Shown here one piece after another: positions 7,548-15,866 of a stretch of DNA of 64,000 nt. The notes under the pieces were generated by a model, which saw only the letters and a program-made list of their open reading frames with translations, did not search any database and was not told where the DNA came from. A program made the position numbers and the translations under genes. Source of the DNA: Pseudomonas knackmussii B13 (lineage in GTDB: Bacteria; Pseudomonadota; Gammaproteobacteria; Pseudomonadales; Pseudomonadaceae); NCBI RefSeq assembly GCF_000689415.1, contig NZ_HG322950.1:3355501-3419500 (forward strand), written 5' to 3'. Position 1 is the first letter of the stretch, and the number at the start of each line of letters is the position of its first letter.

Positions 7548-9740
7548 ATGAAGCCGACAAGCGACCTGGCCCCGACCACCACGCAAACCTCCCGCGCCGA
7601 CCGCGACCACCGCACAGGCCTGATCCTGTCCCTGCTGCTGGGCCTGGTGCTGGCTGGCGTCCAGTTCGCCCAGCCACAGCTGCACGACGGCGCCTTCTGG
7701 CTCCCGGCGTCCCTCCACGCGATCTGTGAGATTTTCGCCGTCACCGTCGCCGTGCTGGTGTTTGCCGTCACCTGGCATAGCTATCGTCCGGCGCAGCCAA
7801 CCAACCTGCTGCTCCTGGGCTGCGCATTCCTCGCCATCGCGCTGCTGGACCTGGCCCACGCCCTCTCCTATCGCGGCATGCCGGACATGGTCACGCCGGC
7901 ATCCCCGGAAAAGGCGATCAACTTCTGGCTGGTATCGCGCCTGTTACTGGCGCTGACACTTCTGCTGATGTCGCTGCGACCGTGGCGCCCCCTGCGCAGC
8001 TACCGGTCACGCCTGCCGATGCTGCTCGCCACCCTCGGGCTGGTCGCACTGTTCTGGGTACTCGGCCTGGGCTTTCCGGATGTCTGGCCGCATACCTTCG
8101 TCAACAGCCATCTGACGCCTTTCAAGATCACGGCCGAGTGGATCATCATTTTCCTGCTTGCCGTTGCCGCTCTACGCTTTCTCAGCGCCTGGCGACACGG
8201 CCTGCCATACGCTGCCGGCAACCTGATGGCGGCTGCGCTGATTTCGATCCTTGCCGAGCTCTGCTTCACCGCCTACAACAACGTCCACGACATCTACAGC
8301 CTGCTCGGCCACCTGTACAAGGTGGCTTCCTATTGCCTGATCTACCAGGCGGTGTTCGTCGCCAGCGTACGTGAGCCTTACGAGCGCCTCGCGGTGGCCA
8401 TCGCCGACCGCCAGGCAGCAGAGCAGCGCATCGAAGTGATGGCGTTCCACGACAGCATTACCGGTCTGCCTAACCTGGCCCTGCTGCAGGACCGTACCCT
8501 GCAGGCGCTGGCCGCCATGCGTCGAGACGACACCTGCGTCGGCCTGCTGTTTCTCGATGTCGATGCCTTCAAGCTGATCAACGACTCCCTGGGCCTCGAG
8601 CCGGGCGACCGCCTGCTACGCGCCATCGGCCAACGCCTGCTCCACGGCCTGCCGGAAAGCGCAACCCTGTGCCGTTATGGCAGCGACGAATTCGCCGTGC
8701 TGTTGCCCGGACTGAACGGCCCCGAGGCGATGGCGGAAGTGCCCCAGCGCATTCTCGACCTGATGGCCACTCCGTTCGAGATCGATGGGCAGCTCATTCC
8801 CTGCTCGGTCTCCATCGGCGTAGCGCTGGCCCCTAACGACGGACACGAACCGAACAGCCTGCTGCGCAACGCCGAGAGCGCCATGTACAAGGCCAAGCAG
8901 GCCGGCCACCGGACCTGGCGATACTACGACGCGGCAATTGACAGCGAAGTGAGCGAGCGCCTGCACCTGCTCAACAGCCTGCGACAGGCAATCGAGCGTA
9001 GCGAGCTGCAGCTTCACTATCAGCTGCAATTCGAGCTGGCGAGCGGAGAAGTCGTCGCCGCAGAGGCCCTACTGCGCTGGCAGCATCCGGAGCTCGGAGC
9101 AATTTCGCCGGCTCGCTTCATCCCGATCGCCGAGGAAAGCGGACTCATAGTGCCGCTTGGCGAATGGACACTGCGCCAAGCCTGCCGGCAAGCCGCCCAA
9201 TGGCGCACCGCGGGCATCGGAGTACCTCGCGTGGCGGTAAACCTGTCACCCCTGCAGTTGCATCATCATTCGCTGGAAGACGCAGTTCGGCGTGCCCTGC
9301 AAGACGCCAGCCTGCCAGCCTCGGCGCTCGAACTGGAACTGACCGAATCGAGCCTGATAGCCGATACCGCGCAAGTCCTGCATACCTTGGAAAGCCTCAA
9401 GCGCCTGGGAATCAAACTCTCCATCGACGATTTCGGCACCGGCTACTCATCACTGGGCTACTTGCGTCGCCTGCCGGTGGACACCCTGAAGATCGACCAG
9501 TCCTTCGTCCGAGCCATGGCTACGAGCACCGATGGCACGGCCATAGTCGAAGCAATCATCCAGATGGCGCGCTCTCTCGGCCTGGACACCCTCGCCGAAG
9601 GCGTCGAAGACCAAGCCACCGCTAGCCAGCTGCAGCAGCTGGGTTGCCAGCTGGCGCAAGGCTATTTCTTCGCTCGCCCGGTCCCGGCCAGCGAAATCCT
9701 GACGATCCTTACCAGGCACGAAGGCTTGCGGGGCGCCTGA
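7548..9740 (+). CDS. MASE-type membrane sensor with GGDEF and EAL domains (probable c-di-GMP phosphodiesterase)
   Basis: A 730-aa protein. Residues about 25-280 hold seven to eight hydrophobic helices of a MASE3-like sensor. Residues about 300-460 are a GGDEF domain whose signature reads YGSDEF, so the second Gly is Ser and cyclase activity is doubtful. Residues about 475-720 are an EAL domain with the full set of catalytic motifs: EALLRW, NLSPLQL, ELTESSL, DDFGTGYSSL, KIDQSFV and LAEGVED. The likely net activity is hydrolysis of c-di-GMP, possibly with GTP bound by the degenerate GGDEF domain as an activator (inference). Stand-alone transcription unit. Confidence 0.9.
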   Translation: MKPTSDLAPTTTQTSRADRDHRTGLILSLLLGLVLAGVQFAQPQLHDGAFWLPASLHAICEIFAVTVAVLVFAVTWHSYRPAQPTNLLLLGCAFLAIALLDLAHALSYRGMPDMVTPASPEKAINFWLVSRLLLALTLLLMSLRPWRPLRSYRSRLPMLLATLGLVALFWVLGLGFPDVWPHTFVNSHLTPFKITAEWIIIFLLAVAALRFLSAWRHGLPYAAGNLMAAALISILAELCFTAYNNVHDIYSLLGHLYKVASYCLIYQAVFVASVREPYERLAVAIADRQAAEQRIEVMAFHDSITGLPNLALLQDRTLQALAAMRRDDTCVGLLFLDVDAFKLINDSLGLEPGDRLLRAIGQRLLHGLPESATLCRYGSDEFAVLLPGLNGPEAMAEVPQRILDLMATPFEIDGQLIPCSVSIGVALAPNDGHEPNSLLRNAESAMYKAKQAGHRTWRYYDAAIDSEVSERLHLLNSLRQAIERSELQLHYQLQFELASGEVVAAEALLRWQHPELGAISPARFIPIAEESGLIVPLGEWTLRQACRQAAQWRTAGIGVPRVAVNLSPLQLHHHSLEDAVRRALQDASLPASALELELTESSLIADTAQVLHTLESLKRLGIKLSIDDFGTGYSSLGYLRRLPVDTLKIDQSFVRAMATSTDGTAIVEAIIQMARSLGLDTLAEGVEDQATASQLQQLGCQLAQGYFFARPVPASEILTILTRHEGLRGA

Positions 9741-9945
9741 CTTGATGCCTGCATATCGTGCGAGAGAGCGGAAACCGACCAGAAGTCACTCGGCAAACGC
9801 GCGCGGTACTTGTTCGGGCTAACGCCGAGCTGCGGAAGAAAGTCGCGCTGCAGGCTATCCAATTTCGTGCAGCCACTTCTGCGATGAATTTCGCCTGGAC
9901 GCAATTGCGCTTTCAGTCCCGCCCACCCTGTAAGCGGCAGGAAAT

Positions 9946-10181
9946 GAAAAAGCCCAGCACAATGGCTAGGCCTTGGGATTCAAGTAGGCGGCCGGCGCTG
10001 GTCTCCGGCTTACAAGGTTTCTCAGGCTTCCCGCGGAAAGGTAGTCATCCTTTCCACTTCACACGGCATAAGGGGCGGATCGTGTCTTGCTAACCGTGTA
10101 CCCTTCGGAACGTGCCCCACGTTTCCTTGCTATCCGTTTGCGCATCAGTCTGCGTTCTCGCCTACTGAAATTCAGCGTAGC
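9946..10181 (-). ncRNA. candidate small RNA, minus strand
   Basis: No protein is supported between 9741 and 10321. On the minus strand an RpoS-like -10 (GCTACGCTGAA, reverse complement of 10171-10181) faces a GC-rich, structured stretch that ends in a terminator-like hairpin: GCCTAGC at 9965-9971, loop, GCTGGGC at 9952-9958, then five T. The implied transcript is about 215 nt. I infer a small RNA from promoter plus terminator only; it could also be the 3' end of the transcript from the small gene at 10322. Confidence 0.3.
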
Positions 10182-10321
10182 AAAGCACTTCGCCCGCGGG
10201 CGGGTGTTTTTAGACCGATTGCCTTTTGCCGGGTGCGGCGCTGGATGAAAAAGCGCTAACCCAAATGGCTGAAGCCATAAGCAAGGGAGTTCAGCAAAGC
10301 AAAGTGCGCACTGTCGCAGAA

Positions 10322-10564
10322 TCAGCCCGATTTGATTCCGTTGTCGTGATCGTAGCCACCGCCGCCGATCAAGGACTCCTCGTAGTGCGCCTTCAATGCC
10401 TCGGCCGCCATCAGGGCCTTGCATTGCAGCTCCCAGAAGTCGATCCGGACGTCCTCTTCATCCAGGTCAGGGCCGGACTCCAGGAAGTCTACGATCGCGC
10501 GGAATGCCAATTCGGCATCCTTCGAAAGATGCCCGGCCTTTTGCCAGTAGTTTTCGCTTGCCAT
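10322..10564 (-). CDS. small acidic hypothetical protein
   Basis: An 80-aa protein with AGGAGG 9 nt before its ATG at 10564. It is acidic and helical (SGPDLDEEDVRIDFWELQCK, then ALMAAEALKAHYEESLIGGG), with a Gly-rich C-terminus and no membrane segment. The good ribosome site and amino-acid pattern support a real gene; no family is recognised. Confidence 0.6.
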   Translation of the reverse strand: MASENYWQKAGHLSKDAELAFRAIVDFLESGPDLDEEDVRIDFWELQCKALMAAEALKAHYEESLIGGGGYDHDNGIKSG

Positions 10565-10685
10565 GACTTGAGCCTCCTGGATCTGGGGAGACTATGTTAG
10601 GCACGCGGCTGGCTGCTTCGCCAGCTCAGCCACAGTTGCGCCTCCAGCGCACCAGGCCGCCACAACCCCGCTAACTTGGTCGCGG

Positions 10686-10820
10686 TTAGAAGTGTGGACT
10701 GAGGCTCATGAACAGCAACGCGGAAACGAAAACGCATGCGCTGGCGGCCGAAAGCACGCCCAGTGCAACCACTGCTTCTTTGCTGTCGACCAGATCGGCG
10801 AACGTGGACAGAACTTTCAT
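10686..10820 (-). CDS. 44-aa small membrane protein
   Basis: Reading the minus strand from ATG at 10820 gives MKVLSTFADLVDSKEAVVAL then GVLSAASACVFVSALLFMSL and SPHF, ending in TAA at 10686-10688. AGGAG lies 7 nt upstream. One membrane helix (about residues 17-40). It is too short for common ORF cut-offs. Not recognised; the ribosome site and clean hydrophobic helix argue that it is translated. Confidence 0.5.
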   Translation of the reverse strand: MKVLSTFADLVDSKEAVVALGVLSAASACVFVSALLFMSLSPHF

Positions 10821-10985
10821 GATCAGGCTCCTCAGACATTAATCTTCGATGCCCTTGAATTCTCTCCTGGCGTCCTCGGTGCCCACCTGACAAGTGTCAA
10901 GGTTTCACACCCTACCTGCTGAAGCCGGAATAGTGGAAACGATCTGAAATTAGCGGAAACCGCCGGCTTTCTGGCAGGCAAAGAA

Positions 10986-11019
10986 AAAGCCCCGTAGAAC
11001 TTAATCTACGGGGCTTTTC
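10986..11019 (-). terminator. Rho-independent terminator of tRNA-Cys transcript
   Basis: TCTACGGGGCTTTT (11006-11019) and AAAAGCCCCGTAGA (10986-10999) form a perfect 14-bp stem with a 6-nt loop. Read on the minus strand it ends in a T run, directly after tRNA-Cys. Confidence 0.9.
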
Positions 11020-11023
11020 TGTT

Positions 11024-11096
11024 GGAGGCTGAGGTCGGAATCGAACCGGCGTTCACGGATTTGCAATCCGGTGCATAACCACTCTGCAACTCAGCC
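11024..11096 (-). tRNA. tRNA-Cys (anticodon GCA)
   Basis: The minus strand reads GGCTGAG, D-arm, CCGGATTGCAAATCCG with GCA in the loop, T-arm GCCGGTTCGATTCCGAC, then CTCAGCC and TCCA. Acceptor arms pair fully. In Pseudomonas this gene normally follows tRNA-Gly in the same transcript; here the two are separated by the ICE. Confidence 0.97.
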
Positions 11097-11166
11097 ATGA
11101 ACTGGGTGGAGAACCACCTTTGTTCTTTTGATCTTTCGCCTCAGTTGCTGGCGAAGGATCTTAATT

Positions 11167-11184
11167 TGGAGCGGGAAACGAGAC
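11167..11184 (-). mobile_element. ICE attachment site: 18-bp copy of the tRNA-Gly 3' end
   Basis: TGGAGCGGGAAACGAGAC is the exact reverse complement of the last 18 nt of Pseudomonas tRNA-Gly (ending TCTCGTTTCCCGCTCCA), the core used by ICEclc and PAGI-2-type elements. Beyond the 18 bp the sequence reads GTTTAC instead of the tRNA-Gly T-arm TCGAAC, so the tRNA is not whole here. The repeat lies 70 bp from tRNA-Cys, where tRNA-Gly would end in an empty chromosome. Everything to the right belongs to the element. Confidence 0.9.
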
Positions 11185-11970
11185 GTTTACTAGGGCAGTA
11201 AGTCGTTGATTCCCAAGCTCTTTCTTCGCCGAGGTGGCCAGCGAAGACCTAGATTGTAGCCTATTTTTTCGTCCCCGCCAACAAAGATCGTCCAAAGAGT
11301 TCCACTGGCATCCATAGACCCACACCCAGCACACCAGACCCGCAGTCGTCACAACGTCATCGGCGACGGTCTCGAACTGGCCGCCCGTGCCCCTGCTCTC
11401 AGTTCCCGCATCCGCTTCCGCGATGACGCCCAGGCCGATCCTCTCGGTGCCGGCCCAGTTCGGATGCCATCTACGAGCCGCATGCAACGCGCATTGCATT
11501 GCCCGTCTGCGCAAGCAAGTCACGCAGGAAGAACGCGCACCCTAGCCGTGGCGCGTCAGCACGCGATTCTTTATCGGTATATCAGGATGCCAGGGCGGGT
11601 ATGACAGGCGTGGATTCGCCCAGTTTTCCTAGACCTTGGACAACGACCACCATCTCGTCGCGCCTTGTGAAACCGCTGGCATATAAGGCCATACCGAGAC
11701 AGATTTGCAGAATCCGCAACTTATTACGACGCTGATAGCGTGAGCGTCACTGTCGAGCCTACGTCCCGATGCTCGACCTTCTAGCGGCCGATGAATTTTT
11801 GCACATTGGGCACATGACAGCCACCGGTAAAAGCGCACTGGTGAGAAGTGCTCAAGCACCCATAACGGACCGGGCCTCGGGGCTCGTTTCCTACACAGAC
11901 AACTGCCCGACCACGGGGTCGGCGTCAAAGGAGTCGGCCATGTAGTTCTTCTCCTGGAAGGAGACGGAGC
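11185..11970. other. ICE end region without a convincing gene
   Basis: About 790 bp. A frame on the minus strand (11161-11523) runs through the attachment site and is therefore doubtful. A short inverted repeat TCTTCGC/GCGAAGA lies at about 11223-11249. Integrase or excisionase binding sites would be expected here, but I cannot point to a defined one. The promoter for the gene at 11971 should be near its right end. Confidence 0.5.
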
Positions 11971-12726
11971 ATGCACGAGAACAAGAATGATGCACCAACA
12001 TCAAAGGTGTTCTACCGCCCGATCGAAGCGTCCATCCGCTGGGCTGGGCTGCTGCGATACGAGCAGGTGATCCTGGCCTCGGTTTTATCGCCAAGGAATC
12101 TGCCACAGTCGTTGGATTGCCCGCGCTGGGGCGAACTGCGGCTATACACCGACCGAATCTACGACGGCATCCTCAATGGGGAACTGCCCTTCGGGCAGAA
12201 CGGCATCACAACACGCGATACCGCACTGATCGAGTCCCTTGATCTGACGGTTCGCCACGTCGATCTGAAGCGATGGATGCGCCAGCACTACCCCGAGCAG
12301 CGGCCCGGCTTTCTCTTCTCTCGCAGCGAACGCATCGCCCATCCCGTCATCTCCCTGGAGACCGGCCAAGCCATGCTGGTCGAGCGATTGGCCCTCAAAT
12401 CCGCTCTGGAGCAGTGCAAGCGCCAAATGCGCGAGCTGCAAGAACAGCACGACGCGCTACTCAAGCAGTCCACGGTCATTCCCGCCTGCGCGCAATGCCC
12501 CATCAGCGACCGGGCCGAGGCCACCTACCTCCACATCATCGGCACCATGCTGGAACTGATGCTCGGCCAATCTCCGTCGGGCACACCGTATTCCAGTTTC
12601 AATAGCCAGGAGGCTATCGCTACCGCGATGATCGCGCATCACGGCGAACTCATGGGCATTACCGATCGCACGCTGCAAGCCAAGTTTGCACAAGCCCGCC
12701 GCAAGCTGCGGGCCGCCGTTTCCTGA
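11971..12726 (+). CDS. conserved ICE-end hypothetical protein
   Basis: A 251-aa protein with GGAGACGGAGC just before the ATG. It has no signal peptide or membrane helix. Residues about 135-165 form a short coiled coil (LALKSALEQCKRQMRELQEQ), and CAQCPI (about 171-176) is a CxxC pair that might bind a metal. The N-terminal region (FYRPIEASIRWAGLLRYE) is the kind of segment seen in proteins encoded next to alpA in PAGI-2-type elements. Function is unknown; a regulatory or DNA-binding role is only a guess from position. Confidence 0.6.
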   Translation: MHENKNDAPTSKVFYRPIEASIRWAGLLRYEQVILASVLSPRNLPQSLDCPRWGELRLYTDRIYDGILNGELPFGQNGITTRDTALIESLDLTVRHVDLKRWMRQHYPEQRPGFLFSRSERIAHPVISLETGQAMLVERLALKSALEQCKRQMRELQEQHDALLKQSTVIPACAQCPISDRAEATYLHIIGTMLELMLGQSPSGTPYSSFNSQEAIATAMIAHHGELMGITDRTLQAKFAQARRKLRAAVS

Positions 12727-12845
12727 TATTTGCAAGCCCGAATCTGCGGTCACGGAAACCGCATTTACGGTGGCCTGAGACAGAAGTCGACATTTGAATA
12801 GGTGTCACGCCAACAAACGCCACTGAGCGTTCAGGAGTGACCGCC

Positions 12846-13058
12846 ATGTCGCAGATACCTGTACTACCGCCCAACGAGCGCCGCATCTTGCGTCTCGATG
12901 AAGTCGAGGCCAAGTCCGGCTTCAAGCGTGCCCACATCTACAACCTGATGCGTGCCGGCAAGTTCCCCCAGGCGCTGCGTCTGGGCGTGCGTGCAGTGGG
13001 CTGGGATTCGGTCGAGATCGACCAGTGGATCGCCGAACGTCTCAACAATCGCACCTGA
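12846..13058 (+). CDS. alpA: AlpA-family transcriptional regulator
   Basis: A 70-aa protein whose whole length matches the AlpA/MerR-like excisionase fold (RILRLDEVEAKSGFKRAHIY, then LMRAGKFPQALRLGVRAVGW). ATG 12846 is chosen because AGGAG (12833-12837) lies 8 nt upstream; the GTG at 12837 overlaps that site. In ICEclc the homologous alpA promoter drives the par operon and is part of the bistable transfer-competence switch. Same layout here: alpA, parA, hicA-like, parB. Confidence 0.85.
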   Translation: MSQIPVLPPNERRILRLDEVEAKSGFKRAHIYNLMRAGKFPQALRLGVRAVGWDSVEIDQWIAERLNNRT

Positions 13059-13101
13059 GCGGCTCTCCCTCGGAATTCCCTATCCCTAGACGGAGAGCGC
13101 C

Positions 13102-13977
13102 ATGCAGGTTGTATCCATCATCTCGACCAAGGGCGGCGTCGGCAAAACGACCACCGCAGCCAACCTCGGCGGTCTTGCCGCCGACGCGGGCTTGCGCGTA
13201 CTGCTGCTCGACCTCGACGTGCAGCCCACGTTGTCGTCCTATTACGAACTGGCCCACCGCGCGCCCGGTGGCATCTACGAGCTGCTGGCCTTCAACGAGC
13301 GCGATCTCGACCGGCTCGTGTCCCGCACGAGCATCGCGGGCCTGGACCTAGTGCTCTCCAACGACCACCGAGGCGAACTGAACACCTTGCTGCTGCATGC
13401 GCCGGACGGGCGCCTGCGGTTACGCCATCTGTTGCCGGTGCTGGCGCCTCTCTATGACCTGCTGTTGATCGACACCCAGGGCGCGCGCAGCGTCTTGCTG
13501 GAGATGGCCGTGCTCGCGTCCGATCTTGCGCTGTCGCCCGTGACCCCGGAAATCCTCGCGGCCCGCGAGTTGCGGCGCGGCACCATGCAGTTGCTGGAGG
13601 ACATCGCGCCGTACCGACACCTCGGCATCGAACCGCCGCCGCTGCACCTGCTCATCAACCGCGTCCACCCCGTGTCCGCCAACGCGCGGCTGATCCAGCA
13701 GGCCCTGCGCGACCTGTTCCAGGAGCATGCTGGCATCCGTGTGCTGGCTACTGACGTGCCGGCTATCGAAGCCTATCCGCGCGCTGCGACCCGCGGCCTG
13801 CCGGTGCATCGCGTCGAGTACCGACAGCCACCGGGCAGAGTCGCGCCAGCCGCTCTCGACACCATGCGCGCCCTTGCCAGCGAGTTGTTCCCGCAATGGC
13901 AGGATCAATTGGCCTTCGTGTCCGGCCGCCAGCAGCGTCCTTCTGAGACTGGGAGGCAGCATGGCAAGCGCACATGA
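13102..13977 (+). CDS. parA: ParA-family partition ATPase
   Basis: A 291-aa protein. The deviant Walker A motif STKGGVGKTTTAANL (residues 8-22) is intact, including the signature Lys, followed by LLLDLDVQPTLSSYY (A' motif) and LLLIDTQGA (Walker B). The ParA dimer segregates replicated or excised ICE DNA together with ParB. The final 17 bp overlap the start of the next gene. The C-terminal ~30 residues are low complexity. Confidence 0.92.
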   Translation: MQVVSIISTKGGVGKTTTAANLGGLAADAGLRVLLLDLDVQPTLSSYYELAHRAPGGIYELLAFNERDLDRLVSRTSIAGLDLVLSNDHRGELNTLLLHAPDGRLRLRHLLPVLAPLYDLLLIDTQGARSVLLEMAVLASDLALSPVTPEILAARELRRGTMQLLEDIAPYRHLGIEPPPLHLLINRVHPVSANARLIQQALRDLFQEHAGIRVLATDVPAIEAYPRAATRGLPVHRVEYRQPPGRVAPAALDTMRALASELFPQWQDQLAFVSGRQQRPSETGRQHGKRT

Positions 13978-14218
13978 ACTGGCCCGCGGCCACAAGCGGC
14001 TACGCGTCCTGATCGAATTTGCGATCAGCGAAGGCTGGCACGTCAAACGCACACCGGGTGGACACCTCAAGTTCACCAAGGTCGGCTGCGCCGCGATCTA
14101 CACCAGCTCGACCGCGAGCGACCACCGGGCGACCCTCAACGCCCGCGCGCAGATCCGCCGTGCCGAGCGCCAGGCCCAAGCCCAGGCCGCGAGCGTAAAG
14201 GAATGCGGCCATGGCTGA
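13961..14218 (+). CDS. HicA-like small protein (Shi position)
   Basis: An 85-aa protein. The core GHKRLRVLIEFAISEGWHVK then RTPGGHLKFTKVGCAAIY has the shape of HicA/YcfA double-stranded-RNA-binding-like toxins, which carry a catalytic His in a G-x-H-x-K/R context (here GGHLKF). A Gln/Arg/Ala-rich tail follows. No hicB partner is adjacent. It overlaps parA by 17 bp and parB by 8 bp and has GGGAGG upstream, so it is translationally coupled. ICEclc has a gene called shi, implicated in growth arrest of transfer-competent cells, in the same position; homology is likely but unchecked. Confidence 0.7.
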   Translation: MASAHELARGHKRLRVLIEFAISEGWHVKRTPGGHLKFTKVGCAAIYTSSTASDHRATLNARAQIRRAERQAQAQAASVKECGHG

Positions 14219-15851
14219 TATGAGGTCCCAGGACATGGCTGGCAAGCTGCTTGCCGCCGGGTTCGAACGTAGCGGTCCATCCGCCACCGCCTTGAGCGAC
14301 CCGATTGTCGACACGCCGATGGTCGTGACGTTGGACCAGTTGCGTCCCTACGATCACGATCCACGCAAGAAGCGCAATTCCGCCTACGAGGAAATCAAGG
14401 CTTCCATCCGTGAACGCGGCCTGGATGCGGCGCCGGCCATCACGCGCCGTCCAGGCGAAGATCACTACATCATCCGCAACGGCGGCAACACGCGGCTGGC
14501 GATCCTGCGTGAACTCTGGTCGGAGACCAAGGACGAGCGATTCTTCCGCATATCGTGCTTGTTCCGCCCCTGGCCCGCACGTGGCGAGATCGTCGCATTG
14601 ACCGGGCACCTTGCGGAGAACGAGCTACGCGGCGGCCTGACGTTCATCGAGCGAGCCCTCGGCGTCGAGAAAGCGCGTGAGTTCTACGAAGAGGAAAGCG
14701 GCACCACGCTGAGCCAGTCCGAACTGGCTCCCCCCCCCGCCCCCCAACAGCAGTCGCACATCAGCCGCATGGTCGATGCGGTCCGCTATCTGCTGCCCGC
14801 GATCCCGACCGTGCTCTATGGCGGATTGGGCCGCCACCAGGTCGAGCGGCTATCGGTCATGCGCAAGGCCTGTGAGCGCACCTGGGAGCAGTACGCCAAA
14901 GGCCGCTCTCTTCCTCTGGATTTCGACGGCTTCTTTCAGGAAGTGCTGTCGCAATTCGACACGCAGGCTGACGAGTTTTCGCCGCAGCGAGTGCAAGACG
15001 AGCTGATCGGCCAGATGTCCGAATTGCTGGGCATCGACTACGACGTCCTGGCGCTGGACCTGACCGAATCGGAGAGCCGTCACCGTGCGTTGGTCAGCGA
15101 CCCGACGCCGCCATCGGCGCCGCCCGCATTGCCTGAGCCTGGGGCCATCGCGCGATCGCCGGTTGAATCAGCACCATCCACTATCACGCCTGCACCACGT
15201 CCAGGCCATGCAGCGGCCGCGCCTACGCGGCGCGAGGACGACACGGCCCCGAGGGAGGCCTCCGCGGCCAGCCCTACGGCAGGGGTCGGCGATTTGCTTC
15301 AGGAGCACATCATCTCCCCGGCACCAACGACGGAGCGGCTCCAGTCCATCCAGCGCATGGTCGCCGATCAGTTAGGCGACGCGCTACCGCCCGATTTCTC
15401 AGCCAACGTATTGCAGTCGATTCCAGTGCAGGCCGGTGGCCTCTATCCCATCTCGGACATCTGGTATATCGACCCTGGACTGGATACGCCCGATCGGCTA
15501 CGCATCCACATCGCGCAGTTCGCGCGCGAGATCGCAGGCGAGGCCGAGCTGGACGAGTACGTCGCGGATCGTCCCGATGGCATCGGGTTCGCGTGCCGCG
15601 CCCAGGCACGGCCTTCGTCGCCCCTGGGACGCGCCGTGCTCGCGCTGCTGGTTTCTCTGGCCGGTCAGACGCCGGCCGACGTCGGCTTGGACAGCGGGCA
15701 AATCGTCACCGACCTGCCGGCACTGCTGCACGGCCAGGACGATGCGGCCTTGCGATTGAGCGACACCGCGCTGGTCAAGCTGTTCCGACTGCTGCGGTTG
15801 GCCCGACGCCTCCTGGACCTGGAAGCCGGCGCTGTCGGTTCTGGGACCTGA
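14211..15851 (+). CDS. parB: ParB-family partition protein, ICE PFGI-1 type
   Basis: A 546-aa protein. Residues about 38-120 match the ParB N-terminal nuclease/CTPase fold (VTLDQLRPYDHDPRKKRNSA, then IIRNGGNTRLAIL in place of the ENxxR box). A helix-turn-helix-containing middle part and a long Pro/Ala-rich linker (about residues 290-365) are followed by a second conserved C-terminal region. The large size is typical of ICE ParB proteins (TIGR03764-type). A C-rich homopolymer at about 14729-14746 is a potential slippage site, but the frame is intact. Confidence 0.88.
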   Translation: MADMRSQDMAGKLLAAGFERSGPSATALSDPIVDTPMVVTLDQLRPYDHDPRKKRNSAYEEIKASIRERGLDAAPAITRRPGEDHYIIRNGGNTRLAILRELWSETKDERFFRISCLFRPWPARGEIVALTGHLAENELRGGLTFIERALGVEKAREFYEEESGTTLSQSELAPPPAPQQQSHISRMVDAVRYLLPAIPTVLYGGLGRHQVERLSVMRKACERTWEQYAKGRSLPLDFDGFFQEVLSQFDTQADEFSPQRVQDELIGQMSELLGIDYDVLALDLTESESRHRALVSDPTPPSAPPALPEPGAIARSPVESAPSTITPAPRPGHAAAAPTRREDDTAPREASAASPTAGVGDLLQEHIISPAPTTERLQSIQRMVADQLGDALPPDFSANVLQSIPVQAGGLYPISDIWYIDPGLDTPDRLRIHIAQFAREIAGEAELDEYVADRPDGIGFACRAQARPSSPLGRAVLALLVSLAGQTPADVGLDSGQIVTDLPALLHGQDDAALRLSDTALVKLFRLLRLARRLLDLEAGAVGSGT

Positions 15852-15866
15852 ACGAGGGTTGCCAGC

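Noticed and set aside
9758..10093. 111-aa plus-strand frame
   Set aside because: Low-complexity, no ribosome site, and it overlaps the candidate minus-strand RNA terminator.
11128..11252. Similar hairpins on either side of the attachment site (TTTCGCC/GGCGAAG outside, TCTTCGC/GCGAAGA inside)
   Set aside because: Resemblance is limited to a few bases around a common TTCGCC/GGCGAA stem and may be chance; not enough to claim a duplicated site.
11161..11523. 120-aa minus-strand frame at the ICE end
   Set aside because: It runs across the attachment site and would be cut whenever the ICE excises; no ribosome site and no protein-like pattern.
14729..14746. C-rich homopolymer in parB as a phase-variation tract
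   Set aside because: The reading frame is intact on both sides and the tract is interrupted by a G; no sign of switching.
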